A stretch of 60,561 nt of DNA from Corynebacterium mastitidis DSM 44356 (GTDB lineage Bacteria; Actinomycetota; Actinomycetes; Mycobacteriales; Mycobacteriaceae), in assembly GCF_000375365.1 (NCBI RefSeq), contig NZ_AQXB01000010.1, positions 1 to 60,561 on the forward strand, read 5' to 3'. Positions 9,152-17,323 of the stretch are shown here, piece by piece; positions within the stretch are counted from its first letter, which is position 1; each line of letters begins with the position of its first letter. A program made the position numbers and the translations under genes. Under the pieces are notes generated by a model. That model was not told the DNA's origin. It did not search any database and saw only the letters and a program-made list of their open reading frames with translations.

Positions 9152-10194
9152 GCTTTCGGGTCGTCGAGCGGGCGCGGCGCGGCAGGCTGCTGCGCGGGGC
9201 CTGCGCCCTGGCGGGCTTCGTGCTCGCGGCCGCCGCCTCCTACGTGCTGCTGCTGGGCTCGGGCCCGCTGCCGCTGGGCCCCGGCGAGGTGCTGGCGGCG
9301 CTCACCGGGCGCGGCGGGTACGCCGCGACCACCGTGGTATGGGACATCCGCCTCCCGGTGGCCATCGCCACCGCCGTCGTGGGCGCGGCGCTGGGCGTCG
9401 CGGGGGCGTGGACGCAGGCGATGTCGCGCAACCCCCTGGCCTCCCCGGACGTCCTGGGCGTCTCCGGGGGCGCGGCGGTGGCCGTGGTGGCGGGCACGGT
9501 GCTGGCCCGCCCGGCGTGGTCGCAGGGCGTGGACGCCTTCTGGTGGCGCGCCGGGCTGGCCGTGGTGGGCGCGCTGCTCGTGGTGGTCGCGCTGCTGGCC
9601 CTGGGCGGGTTCGGCACCTCGCAGCGGGTGATCCTCATCGGTTTCGCGCTCTCGCTGCTGTGCCAGGCCCTCGTGTCCTACTTCCTCGTGCGCGCGGATC
9701 TCACGCACGCCACCGACGCCCAGGTGTGGCTGGCCGGTTCCACCGGATTCGTGCGCTGGGAGGCGGTGTGGCCGATGTGCCTCGGCCTGCTGCCCTTCCT
9801 GGCCCTGGGCGCCGCCCGGTACCGCGACCTGCCCCTGCTCGCGCACGACGACGCCCTGGCCACCTCCCTGGGCGTGCGCGTGGCCCGGACCCGGGCCGCG
9901 CTGCTGATCGCCGCCACCGGCGCGGTGGCCGTGGTGGTCTCGGTGGTGGGGCCCATCGGGTTCGTCGCCCTGATCGCCCCGCAGGTGGCCCGCCTCGCCA
10001 GCGGCGCGCCCACCCCGCCGCCCTGGAACTCGGCGGCGGCGGGCGCGGCCCTGCTCCTGCTGTGCTCCGTGGTGGCCGCCCGGCTGCCCGTGAGCATCCC
10101 GGTGGGCCTGGTGACCTCGGCCCTGGGAGGCGTGACGCTGGTGGTCCTCGTGGTCGCGGCCGCCGTACGGATGAGAAAGGGGATGGCGGGATGA
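9148..10194 (+). CDS. iron-siderophore ABC transporter permease (FecCD family), second
   Basis: The 348-aa membrane protein is the partner permease. Motifs include DIRLPVAIATAVVGAALGVAG, SRNPLASPDVLGVSGG and GPIGFVALIAPQVAR (the loop that contacts the ATPase). The ATG at 9148 overlaps the previous stop. The frame is open for about 840 bases upstream, inside the first permease gene; that part is a shadow. Confidence 0.93.
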   Translation: MSFRVVERARRGRLLRGACALAGFVLAAAASYVLLLGSGPLPLGPGEVLAALTGRGGYAATTVVWDIRLPVAIATAVVGAALGVAGAWTQAMSRNPLASPDVLGVSGGAAVAVVAGTVLARPAWSQGVDAFWWRAGLAVVGALLVVVALLALGGFGTSQRVILIGFALSLLCQALVSYFLVRADLTHATDAQVWLAGSTGFVRWEAVWPMCLGLLPFLALGAARYRDLPLLAHDDALATSLGVRVARTRAALLIAATGAVAVVVSVVGPIGFVALIAPQVARLASGAPTPPPWNSAAAGAALLLLCSVVAARLPVSIPVGLVTSALGGVTLVVLVVAAAVRMRKGMAG

Positions 10195-10979
10195 TCGCCG
10201 TCGAGAACGTGTACGCGGGCTATACCCCGGAGCGCGACGTGGTGCGCGGGGTGAGCCTGCACGCCCGCGCGGGCGAGGTGACCACCCTGCTGGGGCCCAA
10301 CGGCTGCGGCAAGTCCACCCTGCTCAAGACCATGTCCCGCCTGATCCGGCCCCGCGCGGGCGCGGTGACGGTGGACCGGCGCGACGTCCACGCCCTCCAG
10401 GCCCGGGAGGCTGCGCGCACCGTGGCGCTGCTGCCGCAGCAGCCGATGGCCCCGGCGGGGCTGCGGGTGGCGGAGCTGGTGGCGCGCGGCAGGCACCCGC
10501 ACCGGGGATGGTTCGGCGGGCCGAGTACTGCGGACCGCGCCGCCGTGGAGGCAGCCCTGGAGCGCACGGACACCGCGGCCCTGGCGGACAGGGACGTGGC
10601 CCAGCTCTCCGGCGGCCAGCGCCAGCGGGTGTGGCTGGCCCTGGCGCTGGCCCAGGAGACCCCGGTGCTGCTGCTGGACGAGCCCACCACCTACCTGGAC
10701 CCGGCCCACGCGCTGGCCACCCTCGAGCTGTGCCGGGAGCTGGCCCGGGAGGGCCGCGCCGTGGTGATGGTGCTCCACGACCTCATGCTCGCAGGTGCCT
10801 ACTCGGACGCGATGGTCATCCTGCGCGAGGGGGAGGTGATCGCCAGCGGCACGCCCCGCGAGGCGCTGACCCCCGAGGTCATGGCCCGCGCCTACGGCCT
10901 GCGGGCCGAGGTGTGGCCGGACCCGCGCGGCACCGCGCCCGTGATCGTGCCGCGCGGGGTGGCGGGGAGCGTGGATTAG
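10191..10979 (+). CDS. iron-siderophore ABC transporter ATPase
   Basis: The 262-aa protein has Walker A GPNGCGKST (35-43), Q loop LLPQQP (81-86), signature LSGGQ (139-143), Walker B LLLDE (160-164) and switch H196. It is the FecE/FepC type and energises import. It ends the operon; its TAG overlaps by two bases the TAA of the convergent cmrA-like gene. Confidence 0.95.
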   Translation: MIAVENVYAGYTPERDVVRGVSLHARAGEVTTLLGPNGCGKSTLLKTMSRLIRPRAGAVTVDRRDVHALQAREAARTVALLPQQPMAPAGLRVAELVARGRHPHRGWFGGPSTADRAAVEAALERTDTAALADRDVAQLSGGQRQRVWLALALAQETPVLLLDEPTTYLDPAHALATLELCRELAREGRAVVMVLHDLMLAGAYSDAMVILREGEVIASGTPREALTPEVMARAYGLRAEVWPDPRGTAPVIVPRGVAGSVD

Positions 10980-11776
10980 CCCATCTTGGCGTAGAAGCGC
11001 CCGATGAGGGGGGAGATCAGCGCGGTGGGGGCGATGGCGGACACGGCGTTCATGGCCTTGGAGAGGGGGCCGGGGACCACGCGGCGCTTGTTGGCGGCCA
11101 GGGCCTCCAGCGTCTCGCGGGCGCAGGACTCGTAGGTGGTCCACAGGACGTCCGGCACCACCTTGTCCACGATGCTGGCCTCCGCCGGGTCCACGGTGGC
11201 CTCGCGCACGGGGCCGGGGGCTAGCAGCGTGCAGTGCACCCCGGTGCCCCTCAGCTCGTAGTGCAGGGCCTCCGTGAAGGCGTTGACGCCCGCCTTGGTG
11301 AACACGTAGGTGGCGTTGTTCGGGATGGGCACGTTCCCGGCGGCGGACCCCACGTTGCACAGCGCGCCCTCCCCGCGCTCCACCATGGGCTCCAGCACGG
11401 CGCGGCTCAGCCGGAACACCGCAGCGGCGTTGAGCTGGAACTGGTTGGTCTCATAATCCCAATCCTGGCGCAGGAAGGGGCCGAAGGAGGCGATCCCGGC
11501 GGAGTTGATGGCGATGTGCACGCGCCTGCCCGCCAGGTGCGCGATGAGCCGGGTGACCTCGTCGGCCACGGAGAGGTCGCAGGCAAAGACCTCCGCCTCC
11601 ACGCCGTGGCGGGAGCGCAGGTGCGCCGCGAGTTCCCCCAGCACCTCCTCGCGCCGGGCCACCAGGATCAGGTTGTGCCCCCGGGCGGCCAGCTCCCTGG
11701 CCAGGGCCTCACCGATGCCCTGGCTCGCGCCGGTAATCAGGGCGTAGGAATCGGGGGTGGGGGAGGGCAGTGCCAT
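10976..11776 (-). CDS. cmrA: short-chain dehydrogenase, probable mycolate reductase
   Basis: The 266-aa product has TGASQGIG (15-22), N116, S144, Y157 and K161, and the C-terminal hydrophobic tail found in Rv2509/CmrA-type enzymes. That family reduces the beta-keto group of newly made mycolates. The function rests on fold, length and proximity to orn (Rv2509 lies near Rv2511, orn, in M. tuberculosis, recalled from memory). The ATG at 11776 is chosen because AAGGA lies 8 bases upstream; the ATG at 11785 is too close to it. A generic SDR remains possible. Confidence 0.72.
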   Translation of the reverse strand: MALPSPTPDSYALITGASQGIGEALARELAARGHNLILVARREEVLGELAAHLRSRHGVEAEVFACDLSVADEVTRLIAHLAGRRVHIAINSAGIASFGPFLRQDWDYETNQFQLNAAAVFRLSRAVLEPMVERGEGALCNVGSAAGNVPIPNNATYVFTKAGVNAFTEALHYELRGTGVHCTLLAPGPVREATVDPAEASIVDKVVPDVLWTTYESCARETLEALAANKRRVVPGPLSKAMNAVSAIAPTALISPLIGRFYAKMG

Positions 11777-11887
11777 GCGGGTCATCCTTAGGGTGGGGCT
11801 TATCGACGTCCCGGCCCATCGTACAAGCACCGCCCCCAGGCGTCCGCCCCGGACGCTGCCCTGTGGCGTGGGACATAATGAGGAACC

Positions 11888-13297
11888 GTGAGGCATGGTT
11901 CACGCGACAAATACTGCGTGAAACCACATCGAGAGAGCGAGAAGCGCGCCCCGGGGCGCGCGAGCATGCGCGGCGTCGTTAGTAACGCCCACACCCTGGC
12001 TGGGCTGTTGGTGGCCCCCTTGATCCTCGTCGCGGCGCTGACGGGGTTGTTCTACGCCTTTTCCCCGACCCTGGAAAAGCTGGCCTACCGCGAGGAACTC
12101 ACCGCCACCTCGCAGGAACCGCCCAAGCCCCTCTCGGAGCAGGTGGCGGCGGCCCAGCAGGCCTACCCGGGCCTTGCGCTCAAGGGGGTGCGCGCCTCGG
12201 AGAACCCGGGGGACACCACCCGGGTGCTGCTGGCGGACCCGGAGCTGGGCCCGGCCAAGAAGTTCTCCCGAGCCGTCTTTGTGGACCCCGGTTCCCTGGA
12301 GATCAAGGGCGACCTGGCGCAGTACGGCACCTCCGGCTCGCTGCCGCTGCGCACGTGGATCTCCCACGGGCACAAGGAACTCTGGCTAGGCCAGCCGGGG
12401 CGCGTCTACTCGGAGGTGGCCGCCACCTGGCTCGGCCCGCTCGCCGTGACGGGCGTGGTGCTCTTCCTCGCCACGCGGGTGCGCAACCGCGCCCCGGCGC
12501 GGCGCGGCAGCCGCCGCTACGCCAAGGAAAAGCATGCGCTGCTGGGGCTGATCGTGGCGCCGGGGATGATCTTCCTCTGCGTCTCCGGGCTGACCTGGTC
12601 CCTGGTGGCGGGCCACAACATCGCCCAGGTGCGCACCCACCTCGACTGGATGGCCCCAACCCCGGACACCGCCGTGGCGGCGCCGACGAGCCTTAAGGCC
12701 GAGCCGGGCGCGGCGGGGCGCGATCCCCTGGACACGGTGCTGGACGTGGCCCGCGCGGAGGGCCTGACCGGGTTCATCGACCTCACCGCGCCCAAGGACG
12801 GCGAGGGAGCCTGGAAGGTGGTGGAGGCGCGGCAGCCGTTCCGCTTTGCCACCGACGCGGTAGCGGTGGACGGCGCCACCGGGGCCGTGGTGGATACGGT
12901 GCCCTTCTCCTCCTGGCCGCTGGCGGCCAGGGCGACCTCGTGGATCATCCAGCTCCACATGGGCACGCTGCTGGGCATCTACACGCAGATCGCGCTGGGG
13001 GCCGTGGCGCTGTTCATCATGGCGGTGGTGGTGCTGGGCTACCTCGCCTGGTGGCGCAGGCGGCGGCACCACCGGGCGCTGCCCTCGCTTTCCCCCTGGG
13101 CGGCGGTGCCCGCGTGGGGCAAGGCCGCCCTGCTGGCGGCCTGCGTGGCCTACAGCGTGATCGCGCCGCTCTTCGCGGCGAGCATGGTGGTGCTCGTGGC
13201 CCTGTCCTTCCTCCTGGAGGCGGTGCGCGCGGCGCGCGGCGGGGAAGGCCGAGGGGAACGGGTGCGCCCCCGGCAGGATTCGAACCCGCGACAGTAA
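11888..13297 (+). CDS. PepSY-associated transmembrane protein
   Basis: The product is 469 aa from the GTG at 11888; an ATG at 11966 would remove 26 residues. A first membrane helix (NAHTLAGLLVAPLILVAALTG) and three further hydrophobic segments frame two soluble PepSY-like modules, an arrangement seen in PiuB-type proteins often linked with iron or heme acquisition, which suits the neighbours. The last residues (VRPRQDSNPRQ) are an antisense translation of the tRNA 3' fragment at attL, and the TAA at 13295 lies at the edge of that fragment, so the visible C-terminus may have been set by prophage insertion. Confidence 0.75.
   Translation: MRHGSRDKYCVKPHRESEKRAPGRASMRGVVSNAHTLAGLLVAPLILVAALTGLFYAFSPTLEKLAYREELTATSQEPPKPLSEQVAAAQQAYPGLALKGVRASENPGDTTRVLLADPELGPAKKFSRAVFVDPGSLEIKGDLAQYGTSGSLPLRTWISHGHKELWLGQPGRVYSEVAATWLGPLAVTGVVLFLATRVRNRAPARRGSRRYAKEKHALLGLIVAPGMIFLCVSGLTWSLVAGHNIAQVRTHLDWMAPTPDTAVAAPTSLKAEPGAAGRDPLDTVLDVARAEGLTGFIDLTAPKDGEGAWKVVEARQPFRFATDAVAVDGATGAVVDTVPFSSWPLAARATSWIIQLHMGTLLGIYTQIALGAVALFIMAVVVLGYLAWWRRRRHHRALPSLSPWAAVPAWGKAALLAACVAYSVIAPLFAASMVVLVALSFLLEAVRAARGGEGRGERVRPRQDSNPRQ
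13264..13293 (-). other. attL: 3' fragment of a tRNA gene (probably tRNA-Arg)
   Basis: The reverse complement reads as a T arm (GCGGG, loop TTCGAAT, CCTGC) followed by an acceptor 3' strand CGGGGGC. The sequence further right (13294 on) does not continue as a tRNA. A 3' tRNA fragment facing an adjacent integrase is the classical left junction of a tRNA-integrated prophage. The acceptor implied (GCCCCCG at the 5' end) resembles actinobacterial tRNA-Arg, but identity cannot be proven without the anticodon. The intact tRNA should sit at attR, beyond the right edge. Confidence 0.8.
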
Positions 13298-13332
13298 AGC
13301 CCGTGACCAGCGAAAACAGGGGCAATTTCCTC

Positions 13333-13354
13333 AATCTGACTACAATCTGACTAC
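13333..13354. repeat. tandem 11-bp repeat next to attL, possible integrase arm sites
   Basis: AATCTGACTAC occurs twice head to tail (13333-13343 and 13344-13354), about 40 bp from the tRNA fragment and overlapping the integrase stop codon. Short direct repeats here are typical arm-type binding sites for tyrosine integrases. Confidence 0.55.
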
Positions 13355-14442
13355 ACGATTTTTACCTGTGCCAGCCGCTTATCCATCGCCGCCGCCACCT
13401 CATCGAGATCACCATCAAAAAGGTCTGCATACGTATCTAGCGTCATCGCTGCGCTCGCATGGCCTAATTGCCGCTGCACCACCTTCACATTCGCCCCCGA
13501 GGACACCATCAACCCCGCCGCTACGTGCCGCAGCCCATGAGGTGTAACGCGCGGAAAATCAGGATCAGCCTTCATGCACCGCTCCAGCGCCCCGTGATAC
13601 CACCCGTCCTTGGCCGGGAGTTTCATCGGCCCGCCACTACGATCCACCCACAGTAGCCCGTCGGGGCCTTTATCCTGCATGAGTGGCGAGATCATGCCCA
13701 TCACAAAACGCGGCACCGCCACGACCCGCTGCTCATGCGTCTTAGGGGTGCCAATGTGTATCCTGCTCCCCACCGTCACTGCGTTACGCTCCACGCTGAT
13801 GCGCCCTCGCAGTACATTCACGTCCCGTACCCGCAGTGCGGAGGCCTCACCCCACCGCAGGCCCACCGTACCCAGCAGCCACACCAACTCTGGGTACTTT
13901 GCCTCATCGGCAAGCGTCTTTAGCTGCTCAGCAGTGAGGTACACGCGAGTGCCCTTGGCCTTGCGGGGGAGTTTGATTCCGCGCGCTGGGTTGCGCTCTA
14001 GCCGGTGATCCTGCACCGCCAGGTCAAGCACCTGTGCCAGGCACGCGTGAGCTTTACGCACGATGGACGCGGAGCGTTCAATCCCCATGACCCATTCCTG
14101 TACCTCTGAGGGCATGATCTCTCCAATGCGCCGCGTGCCCCAGTAGGGCAGTACGTGCACACGCCACGATTGCTCTGTGACGCGCATGGTGGAGGGCTTG
14201 AGGTGTCCCTGCATGGTCAGCCACCTGGTGCCGAGTTCCTCGACGGTGATCTTGCGGTGTTGTGGGTCGATCCAGGTGCCTTCGCTGACGGCGACGGCGT
14301 TTTTCTCGGCCCATTTTTGTGCTGCGTTTTTCGTGGCGAAGCCGCGTTTGGTGTGGGATTTTCCGTCTGGGCCTCGGTATTGGACGCGCCAGGCGTAGCC
14401 GCTTTTGGCGCGGGCGGAGGCGTACTTGGTGATGGAAGCCAT
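13351..14442 (-). CDS. int: phage tyrosine integrase
   Basis: The 363-aa product has an AP2-like arm-binding N-terminus (SGYAWRVQYRGPDGKSHTKR), a SAM-like core-binding domain (about 65-150), and a C-terminal catalytic domain with R196 (GLRWGEA), K234, H302-x2-R305 (HGLRH), H328 (LGHA) and nucleophile Y338 (TLDTYADLF). All catalytic residues are present. It reads toward attL, as expected for the first gene of the prophage. It performs integration and, with a directionality factor, excision. Confidence 0.95.
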   Translation of the reverse strand: MASITKYASARAKSGYAWRVQYRGPDGKSHTKRGFATKNAAQKWAEKNAVAVSEGTWIDPQHRKITVEELGTRWLTMQGHLKPSTMRVTEQSWRVHVLPYWGTRRIGEIMPSEVQEWVMGIERSASIVRKAHACLAQVLDLAVQDHRLERNPARGIKLPRKAKGTRVYLTAEQLKTLADEAKYPELVWLLGTVGLRWGEASALRVRDVNVLRGRISVERNAVTVGSRIHIGTPKTHEQRVVAVPRFVMGMISPLMQDKGPDGLLWVDRSGGPMKLPAKDGWYHGALERCMKADPDFPRVTPHGLRHVAAGLMVSSGANVKVVQRQLGHASAAMTLDTYADLFDGDLDEVAAAMDKRLAQVKIV

Positions 14443-14495
14443 GATACGATTGGTTCGATCCTTTTGGGCTGGGTGTGAAAAGGGTCAGTGATGGG

Positions 14496-14534
14496 TAAAG
14501 CCCCCGCAGTGTGTGATGAACTGCGGGGGCTTTA
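14496..14534. terminator. strong hairpin terminator between int and the secreted protein gene
   Basis: A 15-bp inverted repeat (14496-14510 with 14520-14534, core GCCCCCGCAG) with a 9-nt loop. It ends in TTTA on both strands and lies just downstream of the leftward gene starting at 14866. Confidence 0.75.
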
Positions 14535-14551
14535 CTTGACCGAGGCTGGTA

Positions 14552-14866
14552 TTACTTACCGAAGCCGAACAGGCCACCGAGGGTATCGACGATGCCCTTG
14601 GCGGTCTCCACGCCCTTCTTGGCGTTGTCCAGGCGCTTGCCGGTCAGCTCGGCCTGCTGAACCTGCTCCTCGTAGGACTTGCCGGGGCGGACCGGCTTCA
14701 CATCGGTCTTGATGGTGGACGGGTCAAACTCCGGCTTCTCAGCAACGGGAGCGTTGTCCGGAATGGCCGCCGTGCCGTTGTTAACCTCGTAGGCCATGGC
14801 GGGGGCAACTGCGGTGGTGGCAGCAACTGCCAGGGTCGCGGCTGCGATAGTAGCCTTACGGATCAT
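14552..14866 (-). CDS. small secreted protein of unknown function
   Basis: The 104-aa protein has a clear Sec signal peptide: MIRK, a hydrophobic stretch, and a cleavage site after APAMA (about residue 25). The mature part is about 79 aa, Lys/Glu/Asp-rich, with a central amphipathic segment (QVQQAELTGKRLDNAKKGVETAKG) and a Gly/Phe-rich end (GGLFGFGK). GGAG precedes the ATG. I do not recognise the family. Its position beside the integrase, with its own terminator, suggests expression during lysogeny. Confidence 0.75.
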   Translation of the reverse strand: MIRKATIAAATLAVAATTAVAPAMAYEVNNGTAAIPDNAPVAEKPEFDPSTIKTDVKPVRPGKSYEEQVQQAELTGKRLDNAKKGVETAKGIVDTLGGLFGFGK

Positions 14867-15122
14867 ATAGTCCTCCTAGGGGTTGGGGTTGAGGTGCCGT
14901 GGCGGGTTGCCAGGCACCGTGGCCGATCATACATTGGCGATGTAGCGGGGGGTGCTGGTTGTGGTATGGTTCGAGCTTCTTTGGTGTTCTTTTGGGGGTA
15001 GATTGGGGGTCTTGGTGACTTAATAGCGGGTTGCGGCACTGTTCGTGTGCTAGGGTCGTTAGCCAAGGACACTGATCGTGGCCTATAGTATCGGTTTGGT
15101 AGTTCTTAAGGGGTACGCAGGA
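14867..15122. promoter_or_regulatory. divergent intergenic region between two secreted-protein genes
   Basis: This 256-bp stretch separates two outward-facing genes for signal-peptide proteins. Near the left gene is a hairpin (GGTGCC ... GGCACC around 14895-14922). Toward the right gene, GTGCTAGGGT near 15047-15056 could be a -10 region. No coding frame is convincing. Confidence 0.4.
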
Positions 15123-15419
15123 ATGAGTAAGGCGCGTCGTTTTCTAGTGTCGGCTGCTGCGGTGTCTGTCATGGCGGGTGTGGCCGCTGCACCGGCTATG
15201 GCTTGCGAGGACCACGAGCAAGAGGCGCAGAAGCCGCTGGTGAATGTGGAGTTTAAGCCGTCGATTCAGCTGGCTGATGAGATTGAGCTGGAAGATTTTG
15301 ATGAGCTGTCCACCTCGTTTGACGTGGTGACCGAGGCTCAGGACGCGCTGTATGGGGTCGTTGGCCAGGCGCGTGACGCGGCTAATGGTGTGGTTGCTCC
15401 GCTGGGGATCACGCTGTAG
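15123..15419 (+). CDS. small secreted acidic protein of unknown function
   Basis: The 98-aa protein has an N-terminal signal peptide (MSKARRFLVSAAAVSVMAG ... APAMA). The mature part begins CEDHEQEAQ, is strongly acidic in the middle (EIELEDFDEL), and ends in a Val/Ala/Gly helix. The overall plan (signal peptide, then a mature part under 80 aa with a Gly/Val C-terminal segment) mirrors the divergent 104-aa protein, so the two may be functional partners. The ATG at 15123 follows GCAGGA; an upstream GTG at 15078 would disrupt the signal peptide. Confidence 0.72.
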   Translation: MSKARRFLVSAAAVSVMAGVAAAPAMACEDHEQEAQKPLVNVEFKPSIQLADEIELEDFDELSTSFDVVTEAQDALYGVVGQARDAANGVVAPLGITL

Positions 15420-15472
15420 CAGCATTCCTTTGTGTGTGCGTCGTGTGCACCAAGGAGACACGCAGGAAGAAA

Positions 15473-15501
15473 CCCCCGCAGACTGTGGTGGCCTGCGGGG
15501 G
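15473..15501 (+). terminator. intrinsic terminator after the 98-aa secreted protein
   Basis: Stem CCCCCGCAG (15473-15481) with CTGCGGGGG (15493-15501), 11-nt loop, followed by CTTTTTG. Confidence 0.85.
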
Positions 15502-15534
15502 CTTTTTGAGGCTGTAGAGTGAGATTAGCAAAGA

Positions 15535-15558
15535 GGGCCACGGAGTGTCCCGTGGCCC
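15535..15558. terminator. second terminator between convergent genes
   Basis: Stem GGGCCACGG (15535-15543) with CCGTGGCCC (15550-15558), 6-nt loop, then TGATTTTTT on the plus strand. It lies between the rightward secreted-protein gene and the leftward membrane-protein gene and may serve both. Confidence 0.75.
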
Positions 15559-15568
15559 TGATTTTTTA

Positions 15569-15781
15569 TCAGTGAGTGTTGCCTGAAGGCTCTGAAGATT
15601 CAGTCTTCCTGGATAGCCGGATGATGCCTATAATGAGCACTGCGGCCATGCCGGGTACGACTAGTTTCACCCAATCGGGGGAATCTCCAGTGAGAATCTT
15701 GAGTATGAGAATAACAGCTGCGGCTGCTGCGATTACGCCTATACCCACTCCTCCAGTGAATGATTTGATTCTCTCATTCAT
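15569..15781 (-). CDS. small membrane protein with two helices
   Basis: The 70-aa protein has two hydrophobic helices (about 12-29, Gly/Ile/Ala-rich, and 38-57, Val/Ile-rich) separated by a short GDSPDWVK loop, with a polar tail. Size and topology resemble small holins or immunity-type membrane proteins, but there is no diagnostic motif. It starts three bases after the end of the upstream secreted-protein gene (stop 15785), so the pair is probably one operon. An immunity partner is one possibility; this is inference only. Confidence 0.65.
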   Translation of the reverse strand: MNERIKSFTGGVGIGVIAAAAAVILILKILTGDSPDWVKLVVPGMAAVLIIGIIRLSRKTESSEPSGNTH

Positions 15782-15784
15782 TGT

Positions 15785-16309
15785 TTACTTGATGATGTAC
15801 TTGTAGAATACGCCGCCACCGCACGAGATGATTGCGATTGCTCCTACACGACGAAGGACAAACTTTGCAGCCTTGTTCCAGTCTGTGACCTGGGACTCAA
15901 TAGCCTCCCATGCTCCGACTTCAGCGAAGAAGTCAATCCCCAGGCAGGCGCCCACAGCTCGCTTAATCTCGTCCCTGGCGTCATAGGTCTGAATCCGGGG
16001 GGTTGTGCGGGTGGGGTTAATTTCTACCTCATTGCCGGCTTCGTCAAAAGCCTTGACCACCTCATCTTCTTCTTTGAGACGAACAACATTGTCGGGGATT
16101 GACGAATACCCAAGTTCCTGAAGCAGGGCATTGATCTCTTCGCGCTGATCTTCGGCAAGTTCCACGGTTTGGGGGGCTTGCGTGGCGGTGAGTGACTCTG
16201 GGATCGGGGTTGTTTCACTTGCATTAGCGTGAGCGATGCTGGTTCCCGTAAGGGGGATCGTGATGGCAAACGCGAAGGCGGCGATGCGCTGCCCCATGTG
16301 CTTAGGCAT
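15785..16309 (-). CDS. secreted protein with C-terminal hydrophobic domain
   Basis: The 174-aa protein has a signal peptide (MPKHMGQRIAAFAFAIT ... IAHANA, about residue 29). A segment follows that matches, by eye, actinobacterial pro-region sequences (LAEDQREEINALLQELGY ... VVRLKEEDEVVKAFDEAGNEVEI). The C-terminal domain has two cysteines (VGACLGIDFF, IISCGGGVFY) and a hydrophobic end. The layout resembles secreted peptide toxins or bacteriocin-like proteins with a pro-segment, though no family is recognised. AGAGAGGAAA precedes the ATG. It is followed at once by the small membrane protein gene. Confidence 0.7.
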   Translation of the reverse strand: MPKHMGQRIAAFAFAITIPLTGTSIAHANASETTPIPESLTATQAPQTVELAEDQREEINALLQELGYSSIPDNVVRLKEEDEVVKAFDEAGNEVEINPTRTTPRIQTYDARDEIKRAVGACLGIDFFAEVGAWEAIESQVTDWNKAAKFVLRRVGAIAIISCGGGVFYKYIIK

Positions 16310-16499
16310 GCGCTTTCCTCTCTGTGTGGGTACAACCTAGTTCCTAGGACTGTAAGCAGTGTTACATACTTCCAAGAAGTCTGCTATTTATAGCGTGATA
16401 GATATTATTTTTGAAAGTGAACCTGCAGTACATCACGCTCATACTGCAGATCTGTCGCATTGTTACATAGAGGCCTCTCCACTAGCGGCCCTTCGAGGG

Positions 16500-16688
16500 T
16501 TAGTTTTCGCAGGCTACGCCGTCGCCGTCACGGTCGAGTCGGCTGCTGTAGCCGGGGCTCCCGGCGTACAGCGGCGCGGCACCAGCGGCCTTAGCTTGGG
16601 CGCAACTGGAGTAGTAGGTAGATGCGGGCGCTTCTTCCTGACAGCGTGCCCCTCCTCGGAATGGGGCTCTGCGACTGCATATGTGCCT
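16500..16688 (-). pseudogene. Excalibur calcium-binding domain protein, 5'-truncated remnant
   Basis: On the minus strand a frame open from 16688 ends in a clear Excalibur domain: YYSSCAQAKAAGAAPLYAG, then the calcium loop LDRDGDGVACEN and TAA at 16500-16502. The frame holds no ATG, GTG or TTG start and is bounded upstream by TAG at 16689-16691, only about 20 bases from the end of the restriction gene. Excalibur domains normally terminate secreted or surface proteins. This looks like the 3' end of a gene cut off when the restriction-modification module was inserted. Confidence 0.7.
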
Positions 16689-16711
16689 CTACGACCCTCT
16701 ACGACCGGGGG

Positions 16712-17323
16712 CTAGCCGTCTATTTGTTGGCGTAGATAGCGCCGCACGTCTTGTTCAATGTCGCCGGCGGTTTCACCACGATCCGCTAGTTTCTCCGCCC
16801 ACCCACGCCCAGGGTGGAGGGTATCCCAGCGTGGCCGCATCATGTCCTTGCGGCCTTTGCCCGGGTTGTGGTTGCCCAGGCCGTCAACAATGGCGTTCCA
16901 CACGGGGCGGTGCAGTCGGATGGCCACCACCTCGGCAAGCGGTATCCAGGTGGGTGCTACTGCGAGCATGCGCACGTGGAAGTCCTCTGCGTTCAGGTTT
17001 TGGGCGGCGTCGATGGAACTCCGGTGGTTGCGCACGCGGTTGAACAGTTTTGTCCCTACGGTGACGGTCGCTTGGTTCGCTTCGCCTTTCCGGGCGTTTT
17101 CGGCTTCCGCTTTTCCGATGTACAGCGCCCAGGAGCCCGGCTGCTCACGGTTACGCTCGGCGAGGAGTTCGTAGGCGGGAAAGTCGCCGGTGTAGTACAA
17201 AGCGTAGATCCCAGCGCCGTCAAAACGCTGGATCTCTGTCAACGGAACGACGGGTTCGTCGTCTAGGGCGCGGGCGATGGAGGCGCCGAGGTTGTCGTAG
17301 GACAGGGGATCGAAGGCGACCAT
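16712..17323 (-). CDS. type II restriction endonuclease, Eco29kI-like (GIY-YIG)
   Basis: The 203-aa product carries the GIY-YIG nuclease core as found in the Eco29kI/NgoMIII family: GIY (38-40), YIG (68-70), the RVRNH helix (R96, R98, H100), E131 (PLAEVVAI) and N143 (VWNAIVDG), then the family-like tail NHNPGKGR and WDTLHPGRGWA. Length is close to the family's about 210 aa. If specificity is conserved, it cuts CCGCGG. The ATG directly abuts the methyltransferase stop, so it is made from the same mRNA after the methylase. Confidence 0.85.
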   Translation of the reverse strand: MVAFDPLSYDNLGASIARALDDEPVVPLTEIQRFDGAGIYALYYTGDFPAYELLAERNREQPGSWALYIGKAEAENARKGEANQATVTVGTKLFNRVRNHRSSIDAAQNLNAEDFHVRMLAVAPTWIPLAEVVAIRLHRPVWNAIVDGLGNHNPGKGRKDMMRPRWDTLHPGRGWAEKLADRGETAGDIEQDVRRYLRQQIDG

